From contig NC_049985.1 in the NCBI RefSeq assembly GCF_000003815.2, positions 17,541,935 through 17,586,605 on the forward strand: a stretch of 44,671 bases of DNA, in the 5' to 3' direction. This document shows positions 37,630 to 44,671 of this stretch, one piece after another. The DNA comes from Branchiostoma floridae. Its lineage: Eukaryota; Chordata; Leptocardii; Amphioxiformes; Branchiostomatidae. A program made the translations under genes and the position numbers. The notes below the pieces were generated by a model, which was not told the DNA's origin, did no database searches, and saw nothing but the letters and a program-made list of their open reading frames with translations. Every line of letters starts with the position of its first letter. The stretch's first letter is position 1.

Positions 37630-38099
37630 NNNNNNNNNNNNNNNNNNNNNNNNNNNNNNNNNNNNNNNNNNNNNNNNNNNNNNNNNNNNNNNNNNNNNNN
37701 NNNNNNNNNNNNNNNNNNNNNNNNNNNNNNNNNNNNNNNNNNNNNNNNNNNNNNNNNNNNNNNNNNNNNNNNNNNNNNNNNNNNNNNNNNNNNNNNNNNN
37801 NNNNNNNNNNNNNNNNNNNNNNNNNNNNNNNNNNNNNNNNNNNNNNNNNNNNNNNNNNNNNNNNNNNNNNNNNNNNNNNNNNNNNNNNNNNNNNNNNNNN
37901 NNNNNNNNNNNNNNNNNNNNNNNNNNNNNNNNNNNNNNNNNNNNNNNNNNNNNNNNNNNNNNNNNNNNNNNNNNNNNNNNNNNNNNNNNNNNNNNNNNNN
38001 NNNNNNNNNNNNNNNNNNNNNNNNNNNNNNNNNNNNNNNNNNNNNNNNNNNNNNNNNNNNNNNNNNNNNNNNNNNNNNNNNNNNNNNNNNNNNNNNNNN
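37630..38099. other. Assembly gap (N)
   Basis: 470 N. It lies between a foldback MITE arm and a G-run (38103-38118), both plausible causes of failed assembly. Reading frames shown across it are meaningless. Confidence 0.99.
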
Positions 38100-38168
38100 T
38101 TTGGGGGGGGGGGGGGGGATCAGTGTGTGTATTGTTTGTTAATACACGGCTGCGTTAAGTAAGCCTAG

Positions 38169-38361
38169 GTCCCAATTCCCAACCCGTAGCCCGGCCGGGT
38201 AGCTTTCGGAAACGAAAAATAACGGAAAAATGGCAATAAAACACACAAAACAGGAAAAAAATTAGTCAGAAGCATAATTTGTGTATATTCCTTGATAAAC
38301 ACTTTTATTTTTCGCTTCCGCAAACATCCCGGCCGGGGCCCGGTTTGGAAATGGGCCCTAA
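38169..38361. mobile_element. Foldback element, GGCCGG..TTTGCGGAAACG family (copy 3)
   Basis: The ends GGTCCCAATTCCCAACCCG and CCCGGTTTGGAAATGGGCCC pair. The interior CGGAAACGAAAAATAACGG and TATTTTTCGCTTCCGCAAAC confirm membership, in the opposite orientation to the copies at 17825 and 23262. Confidence 0.8.
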
Positions 38362-38539
38362 GTCTAAGGCAGGAAACCGGGGGGTGGTGGTTGTGGCTGC
38401 ATTTGGTAATTGCAAAGAAAGTGAAAAGTAAAAGCGATCTCAAACCAGCTATTCTTCCGCTGGTTGTAACAAAGAGGATAGACGCTATGTACTGTAACAT
38501 TATTTACGGGTTCATTGTAGAGGGAAAATTCTACTAGCT

Positions 38540-38700
38540 ATTTTCGACAAGCACAATGAACAGTGGAGCAAGGCTTAATGTCCTGTCCTAAGGACTGCAA
38601 CCCTTTCCAGTAGCGTGCATGTCGGATGAGCGACACAGCCGGGATTCGAACCCACGATTTTTAGATCCTGAGGCATCAGGCCTGTGCTGAGTATAGCTGG
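38540..38700 (-). mobile_element. tRNA-derived SINE, uninterrupted copy
   Basis: The minus strand carries a canonical B-box region (GTGGGTTCGAATCCCGGCTG), then GTGTCGCTCATCCGACATGC, ACGCTACTGGAAAGGGTTGC and CACTGTTCATTGTGCTTGTC. It is the empty-site reference for the interrupted copy at 30785-31205. Confidence 0.75.
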
Positions 38701-39987
38701 TCATATGTATATGGTATATGGAAAAGAATGTTTAGACCTTAGAACCATATTAAGTGTAAACGTTAGACAGTATCATTTACTACGGCATTGCCTTACCGTT
38801 GGAGCTAACATGATTTACATATGAGTACTATGTGCATACGATCTTTTTGAGTTAATGTCTTCGGCATGTTGAAACGTTTCTTTCAGTTAAATGTACTTGG
38901 ATTGATCTGCCAGTTCATCCTACAGACGCCGAAGAAGAGTGATCGAAACCTCTGGTTACAAATCTCCGACATTTGTGCAGTTGAATCACCTTTCAATATT
39001 GTTCATCTGGATATGTAACCTTCACAAACGTAGACGTGTAAACGATAGGTAAAACCGGTAGCTCCGTTTTGTATGCACTTATTTTTATGTATGTATACTG
39101 AGACCTCAAGAAAGTCGCTGTACTTTTGTTGTTAATAAAGAAAGATTGAACCCCGACGTTGATGATTGAACCTTTTTGCGTTACTTATATAGTTTTTAAT
39201 TTTCTATCACCCATTGGTAAGGCTAGAAAGATTCATTGAAAAGAAAAATGCAAAACTGATAAAAGATTGATATGCAAACGAGTCTGCCTAGAAAGTACCT
39301 TGGTACACACATCTTGGGGAGGGAATATAGTCAGATCCAAGATTCCTCCCAGACCTCTGTTTTTATTTTGCTCTCATCCTGAATTTTATTTCTGAAATGT
39401 CTCAGAACCAAGAGAAAGAAATGAAAGAAATAGAATTGATGTGGGCTGAATGGGAAACATAAACGCTAATATCCTTCACTTCCTCATAAGACTCATAAGG
39501 ACTTTAAACGATGTAAATTGTATCTCTGTTATATAGTTTGTCACGCATCGGACTCGTCAGCCACCAGCGCGCCTGCATAAGACGTGGGCTACATCCTAGA
39601 TGATCGTAGTTCGCGAAGCAACGCCGAGAGAAATATACTATGTATGACCATCATGACCTCAATGAAAAGCGGCTTGCAGGCCGATTTGAGCTTTCATGAA
39701 TGAACAAAGTTCAAACTCATTCTGCACACAATAAGTGATCCGTTAGGGGGCGCTTCTGAGTGTGACATCGGCTCCTGCACAACAATGGACCATCTTTACG
39801 TCACCGACTCGTCTGTTGAACATCTGAAGAGCCCTGTCAGCGTAAGCAGACGTCTGAACCGGCTTGAGAAATTATATTATATTATATAAGATTAAGGCTG
39901 AGTAATCGTATAATTTCGCATTTTGACAACTCAAAACATATCAAAGCATAATCTGCAGCACCCGGTCTCAAGATCGTCAAATCATCA
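38700..39987. other. Unassigned intergenic stretch
   Basis: AT-rich with no supported gene. 38875-38990 (GTTGAAACGTTTC, GACGCCGAAGAAGAGTGATC) and 39320-39368 resemble dispersed repeats seen elsewhere in the window. A short ATTAT run is at 39872-39890. Confidence 0.4.
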
Positions 39988-40103
39988 TCTCCAAGCAGAT
40001 CCTACGGTAACATGAGATGCGACCCCGGCCACTCCTAGACCGGCTTCACTCGTCTGCTAGCTTTTGATACTATCTTATGCTACCGTAGGATCTGCTTGGG
40101 GAT
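39988..40103. mobile_element. MITE with TCTCCAAGCAGAT ends (copy 2)
   Basis: TCTCCAAGCAGATCCTACGG plus TAACAT pairs with ATGCTACCGTAGGATCTGCT plus TGGGGA. Shorter than the copy at 30378-30551 but with the same ends. Confidence 0.8.
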
Positions 40104-40264
40104 TAGTCAAATCAGGCTATTATCAAATCACTTAAACTGCAGAAGTTTTGCCTTTCCGGGAATCTGGACAACGCTAAAATCTCTTAAAGGTTTTTTTTAT
40201 GGCTCATTTTACTTGTTTTTTTTCTTTCTTTAAAATACACAGATGTCGCCTTTGTAAAGTTTAT

Positions 40265-40475
40265 TCGAGCAGCCACCGTGACGTCAGCTTCAAGCAATCA
40301 ACACGCCCACCTAAGCTAGACTAATCTAGCATTGTTTTCCCCACTCCGCTGCGTAACGGCCACACCGAGCTCGCATCTTGCGGGAGGCACAACTGCAACA
40401 AGAAGTCTGAGGACAGCCCTTCATGACGGCCTTACCCGAACGTGCCAACTGAAGATATTCCTAGAGAAACGCGAG
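40265..40475 (+). promoter_or_regulatory. CRE module 1 with splice donor
   Basis: A full palindromic cAMP-response element TGACGTCA (40279-40286) is followed by CAATCAACACGCCCACCTAA, a TTTTCCCCACTCCG word, AACGGCCACACCGAGCTCGC and GAGGACAGCCCTTCATGAC, then a donor-like GAG|GTACGT at 40475. Copies at 41308 and 43035 keep the same order. The arrangement suggests a CREB/ATF-responsive promoter plus a non-coding first exon read rightward; a non-autonomous mobile repeat is the alternative. Confidence 0.45.
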
Positions 40476-40554
40476 GTACGTATTTTATTTTTTTAGGGTG
40501 GGTCGACTACTCTCTCTTCTCAGCCTGCGCTGAATTTGGTCTGGTCTTTTTTAT

Positions 40555-40870
40555 ATGACTATTATACCAACAGAAATCTTTACTATCATAGCAACAGAAC
40601 TCTATAGGATCATAGCAACAGAATTCTTCTGAGATCATTGCAACAAAACCGTTCATTAGAATCACATCAACGGACCTCTTTAGTATTATAGCAAAATAAC
40701 TATCTAGCATCATGGCAACAGAAATCTTTACGATTATAGAAACAGAAATCTTAAGTATCCAAGAAAGAAACTTTTAAGGCTCATAGCAGCTTAACTACTA
40801 ACGTTCTTTTTGAAAAAAAAAAGAAACGGAACTCTTTATGTTCTTTACCGTCATAGCAACAGAAACTTTA
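40555..40870 (+). repeat. ~32-bp degenerate minisatellite
   Basis: About nine units of ATCATAGCAACAGAA followed by ATCTTTA-type sequence, strongly diverged, between the first two CRE modules. Confidence 0.8.
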
Positions 40871-41195
40871 TGCTTATAGATATAAAGACTGTACAACACA
40901 CAGACAGGCTCCGAACAGCAGTTTGAATAAGCACAGAATGTTCGACCGTAGGCCCGCTCCCCACACAAAAGAATTGAGTAGGGCTTTTAGAGACAGAAGT
41001 AACAGCAGCGGTTTCCTTCATGTAGAATTGTTTTTGTTTTATTGAAAGACACATATAATGATACAAATAAATGGACGAGGACGAAGTGACGGCGGACTCA
41101 AGTTGCAACCAACTTATTTCAGCGCCGCATGCATGACGAGAATTCAGTTTAAAATCCTGCACCAAATGCCAACTGTCAGAGTAATGCAATATATG

Positions 41196-41275
41196 GAAAA
41201 AAGCATTATCAACACACGCATCTAAGTAATTCTTTCCCCACCCCGGTGCGCGCAACAGCCACATCGAGCTCTGCA
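41196..41275 (+). repeat. Partial CRE-module copy lacking the CRE
   Basis: ATCAACACACGCATCTAAGT, TTTCCCCACCCCGGTGCG and CAACAGCCACATCGAGCTCT align with the body of the CRE modules. The TGACGTCA site and the downstream donor are absent. Confidence 0.6.
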
Positions 41276-41307
41276 ATTGGTCGATTTTGGACCGATTAAT
41301 ATTCCTT

Positions 41308-41540
41308 AGAGCACCCTCGTGACGTCAGCTTGAGACAATCAGCACGCCCATGTAAGTAAGACTAATCAAACATTGTTTTTCTAACTTCATTGCGCCACAG
41401 CCACACCGAGCTCGCACCTGCGAGAGGCTCTAGTGGAACAAGACGACTGAGGACAGCCCTTCGTGACTTCCTTTTCAAGAGAACACAAACTGTCAATAGG
41501 CTGCCCAGCTTGAGAGGTAAGTTTGGAGAAACGTAAGGTA
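41308..41540 (+). promoter_or_regulatory. CRE module 2 with two splice donors
   Basis: TGACGTCA is at 41320-41327, then CAATCAGCACGCCCA, GCCACAGCCACACCGAGCTC and GAGGACAGCCCTTCGTGAC. Donor-like words GAGAG|GTAAGT (41516) and GTAAG|GTAAGT (41537) lie 196 and 217 bp after the CRE start. The ATG seen in modules 1 and 3 is GTG here, so the putative first exon is not coding. Confidence 0.45.
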
Positions 41541-41869
41541 AGTAATATATATTTTCAGAACTCAAATCACCTGGTGAGAAAAATCCATTATGTCGTAATG
41601 TAGGCAACTGGAAGCTTCCAAAACGTTGCCGAGAAAATTTATAGCTGCAAAATCGCTTTCAAATAACTTTCACTGGGCCAAATCATTAGAAAGAGCACTT
41701 CACCAGAAATTCATACTTTAAAAAAATGGGGATGAGGCATGTTCCTGACTAGCTGATTTTATTTCTTTGGATTCGCTCTTCTTTTCTTACTTAAAAAAAT
41801 CCTACTTTTGCCATTTAGTATATGAATGAATGACAAGACCAATAGATGAGGCTAAGTAACCATGGTAAC

Positions 41870-42007
41870 NNNNNNNNNNNNNNNNNNNNNNNNNNNNNNN
41901 NNNNNNNNNNNNNNNNNNNNNNNNNNNNNNNNNNNNNNNNNNNNNNNNNNNNNNNNNNNNNNNNNNNNNNNNNNNNNNNNNNNNNNNNNNNNNNNNNNNN
42001 NNNNNNN
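41870..42007. other. Assembly gap (N)
   Basis: 138 N inside the CRE-module array. Sequence right of it (42008-42060) aligns to the start of another decayed module. Confidence 0.99.
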
Positions 42008-42103
42008 TGTTAATGTTAATATGCAAACAGCCAGCTTCAGACAATCAGCACAGTCATATCAGTAATATTCACCATTATTGTAGCAGTTACTCAATCACTC
42101 AGG

Positions 42104-42362
42104 GATAGGATTTTAGAAATGGTCTGACGTTTTAATGAAACTCCTCTACCTTTTGTCAGTGACTCTGAACAGATCTGTTGAAGAGCAAGTTTTATACCCA
42201 CCCTATATTGATATTGAAAGGAGATGAAGACAAATATTGGATAGTCAAATAGAAAACAACAGTAAGGCTATGTCAAAACAAGGTTGATGCAAATTAGCTC
42301 AGGTATTTCAGGAAAGGACGGAGGCTACCTGGACGTCTGGCCGTTTCCAAAACGATATCCAG
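42104..42362. mobile_element. MITE with GATATCGTTTTGGAAACGG-type ends
   Basis: The left end GATTTTAGAAATGGTCTGAC is the diverged inverse of the right end CTGGCCGTTTCCAAAACGAT plus ATCC. The interior contains CAGTGACTCTGAACAGATCT and GTTGAAGAGC, matching 5934-6100. Confidence 0.65.
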
Positions 42363-43020
42363 TTGCTTCTAAATCAGTAACTACCGTTATGCGTATCGCA
42401 TTGCCTTGATGTCCTAACTTAAGTTGACTAAACTAACTTAAGTTAATTAAGCTGTATCTGTTTGTCGCGCGTTCATTCCACTGCTAAATCACTCGGCCGC
42501 AGTGACGCCGCAAACGTGCTCTACAAGATCTCAACCAACATCGCAGCCACCACAATGTCACTCACTATAAGGGGCTGTCAGCTCCTTCTCGTGCTGAGTT
42601 CCAACTCCCAACCAGGAGTAGAGGTCAGCAAATCATTGGCTTCGCGAAAGAAAAAGACACAGAAATAAAAAAACCCTCTCGATGACATACAGAAGTGTGT
42701 CGAAAAGGGATCGTTTTTTGTCTTATTTTCCAGTAGTGGCGTTAACTAATTTATGAAAGTACAAGTATTTCTGGAGGAGGCTGAAGCCCAAGGTCTTTTC
42801 GAAACCAATTGCAAAACAATAAAGAAATACCAAAAAAGACCACCCCCTCTATTATTTCTACTGTTTTTATAGTTAAGAAGAGAGGATGTACTGAATAATG
42901 ACCAAAAAGTCATGAAATATGAGTTTAAACACCATGATGATTAGGATTTAATGTATTTCCCCTTCTAATATATATCTGGTCTACAGGTATACATTTGGTC
43001 AGTTTCTGGTCAGTTAGTGT
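42363..43020. other. Unassigned stretch between CRE modules
   Basis: A 68-codon frame at 42462-42668 in a locally GC-richer segment (CACTCGGCCGCAGTGACG) has no recognisable motif. The rest is AT-rich and featureless. Confidence 0.3.
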
Positions 43021-43029
43021 TTATTTGAG

Positions 43030-43270
43030 CACCTTCGTGTCACTCGTGACGTCAGCTTCAGGCAATCAGCACGCCCACCTAAGCTAGACTAATTAAACAT
43101 TGTTTTCCCCACTCCGTTGTGTAACGGCCACACCGAGCTCACATCTGACAGGCACCAGTGCAACACGAGGACTGAGCCCAGCCCAGCATGACTCCCTCAC
43201 CCAGAACAGAAGGTGGCTACTCGAGTTTCTGACCAGCATACGAGGTAGGTTTGGAGAAACTTAAGGTAAG
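43030..43270 (+). promoter_or_regulatory. CRE module 3 with two splice donors
   Basis: TGACGTCA is at 43047-43054, then CAATCAGCACGCCCACCTAA, ACTCCGTTGTGTAACGGCCA, CACCGAGCTCACATC and GACTGAGCCCAGCCCAGCAT. Donor-like words CGAG|GTAGGT (43244) and TTAAG|GTAAGC (43265) lie 197 and 218 bp after the CRE start, as in module 2. Similarity to module 2 continues about 150 bp beyond the donors (GGGGCATGTTACTGACCAGC; TTTGGATTCG). Confidence 0.45.
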
Positions 43271-43274
43271 CGTT

Positions 43275-43885
43275 TTTTCAGGAATCAAATCAAACCCATT
43301 GCTCATATTCACTTAACGGTCATGTTTCTATTCAGGGTGGGGCATGTTACTGACCAGCCTTCATGTCCCGCACCTCGTATTGCAGCAATTACATCAAATC
43401 GATTAATTTGGATTCGTTCGTTTTTATGAGCTGAAAAAAGAAAACAGCGAAGAAAGTTGTTTCTAATTCTTTAAGTTTTCCTATTCATTGATACACTCAA
43501 ACTCCAAGATTTAATGCTCGATTGTCTACCAGCGAAAAGTATTGACTTTGGCTCCTGTCGAATATGTCTTGTCTAAAACAGGATGCCTTTTTCATGCTTT
43601 CTTTCATTTCGTGTGCCAACTCCATCATCATTTGAGCACCAAGGGATAAAATTGATGTGACCTAATCTGATCTGGTCTAAACTACGTTAGAATGTCAGCG
43701 AAAGAAAAACAAGTAAACAAACTCCATGTTAAATGTTAATATTCAAACAGCTACAGACCATTAACATAACCATATCAGTAAGACTACTCTAAAGCTGTTT
43801 GTCAAGCTACATTTCGGCACAGCAATAGTAACAAGTGTCCTGCTGCGCTCTCTAAGATATGCTATGTTTTGATTTTGAACGGATT
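43275..43885. other. Downstream part of CRE module 3 and a decayed copy
   Basis: 43336-43440 aligns loosely to 41728-41800 after module 2. 43728-43790 (TGTTAAATGTTAATATTCAA, ACAGCTACAGACCATTAACA) aligns to 42008-42060. No gene is recognised; the exon these donors would splice to must lie outside the window. Confidence 0.4.
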
Positions 43886-43889
43886 GTTT

Positions 43890-43990
43890 TATTTATTTAT
43901 CTATTTGTTCAGCTGTTTACAAACAGCCAGGGCTGCCTATAGCCATAGGCTATTGCAAAGGGCCAGCCCTGTGAGAGAAAAATACGTTAC
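43890..43990 (-). mobile_element. LINE 3' hairpin with (AAAT)n tail
   Basis: On the minus strand GGGCTGGCCCTTTGCAATAG and GCTATAGGCAGCCCTGGCTG form a hairpin, followed by AAATAGATAAATAAATAAAA. Typical LINE 3' end, 5'-truncated. Confidence 0.6.
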
Positions 43991-44058
43991 ATATTAAATC
44001 ACTAGCATTAGCTTAGAAGCAATAATCATCATAATGGTTACAAATTTCTATCATACAG

Positions 44059-44671
44059 TATAACTTTATTGCGCGACAATTGTACATGGTACAATGTATG
44101 GCAACGACTATTAAACAAAGTACAAAATAGATGTATAGAATAAGACTTAACATCCTAATGAACATAACAATGTGGGCTAATACAAGTCTTTCATATTACA
44201 TAGTCGAGTTGGGCTACTCATGAGTTTCGGTATTCTTTCTAATAGCAAAGCAGTCTTTCATATATTTACCAATCTTTGCATTATGGGAGTTGTGCCATCT
44301 AAAGGTATATACAAATCTGTCTGTAGCATCGAGTCTCTTGAAATCTGCAATACTGGATACGAGAAATGTGAACAGCTCATTACGTAAAATAGCGTATCTA
44401 GAGCATTCCATTACAAAGTGAAGTTCATCTTCAATATGCTTTGGACACAAAGGACAGAACCTTTGGTCAGAGGCTACATTGTAGTATCTGTCTGTTTCAA
44501 TATTAGATTTATGGCTACTGATTCTTAACTGAGTTATTGATTTTCGAATTTCAAAATTATTGATATCATATAATACAATCTGTACATGCTAAAAATCACA
44601 TAGCAGGAGGTAGTGCATGTACTGACATTAATTAACAAAGAATGTATCAACGAGGGAGAGCCAGGCTTTGG
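44059..44671 (-). mobile_element. LINE 3' end with C-terminal ORF, running off the window
   Basis: The minus strand is open from the right edge to 44214 and encodes the cysteine-histidine C-terminal region common to CR1/jockey-type LINE polyproteins: LRISSHKSNIETDRYYN, then RFCPLCPKHIEDELHFVMEC (a C-x2-C ... H-x4-C zinc knuckle) and SRYAILRNELF. The 3' untranslated region ends at about 44059 with GTACAATTGTCGCGCAATAA plus AG, the sequence also found truncated at 30928-30975. The reverse transcriptase itself would be right of the window. Confidence 0.8.

Noticed and set aside
37542-38162. Open frames across the first gap
   Set aside because: They consist almost entirely of undetermined residues.
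38600-38700. Functional tRNA gene
   Set aside because: Only the B-box half is canonical and it continues into a SINE body shared with 30785-31205.

Overview
The window looks like draft genomic DNA from a cephalochordate (amphioxus, Branchiostoma). It is intron-rich and minisatellite-rich, crowded with short inverted-repeat elements and non-LTR retrotransposon pieces, and has two runs of N. The key evidence is a complete four-exon homeobox gene on the minus strand (18386-29882). I recognise it as Phox2: N-terminus, Q50 paired-type homeodomain with the intron between homeodomain residues 46 and 47, and C-terminal GGPYASVL motif. The species call is inference from gene content and repeat style; I could not run a search.

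Layout. 1-6257: repeats, dominated by a 4.1-kb LINE (1165-5269) whose 5' two-thirds is inverted relative to its 3' third (twin priming). It sits inside a foldback element and has a 44-bp target duplication. 6258-15448: the last seven exons of a plus-strand gene for an unrecognised, probably all-helical protein; all splice phases agree and give a 258-residue C-terminal portion. 15449-18385: space between the converging 3' ends of the two genes. 18386-30055: Phox2 with a TATA-like promoter, plus a 75-bp phase-compatible candidate cassette exon in intron 1 and several duplicated AT/E-box-rich modules in intron 2. 30056-44671: no recognisable host gene. It holds nested SINE, MITE and LINE insertions, diverged tandem duplications, a 59-bp perfect inverted repeat, a family of modules each with a full cAMP-response element and downstream splice donors (40.27-43.27 kb), and a LINE 3' end at the right edge.

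The most distinctive signal runs through both genes: tandem repeats repeatedly cover exon-intron boundaries. A whole 75-bp symmetric exon is copied with its splice sites (6.26-6.86 kb). A splice acceptor plus exon start is copied in a 51-bp in-frame unit (7.09-7.50 kb). A third exon has decayed copies (8.17-8.75 kb). The Phox2 homeobox exon has its donor half copied on one side and its acceptor half on the other (25.66-26.55 kb). The reference homeobox exon carries Ser-Ala instead of Arg-Thr at homeodomain positions 5-6, and the two deviating bases lie exactly at the edge of the duplicated segment. That is either a remarkable natural variant or an assembly/haplotype artefact, and should be checked first.
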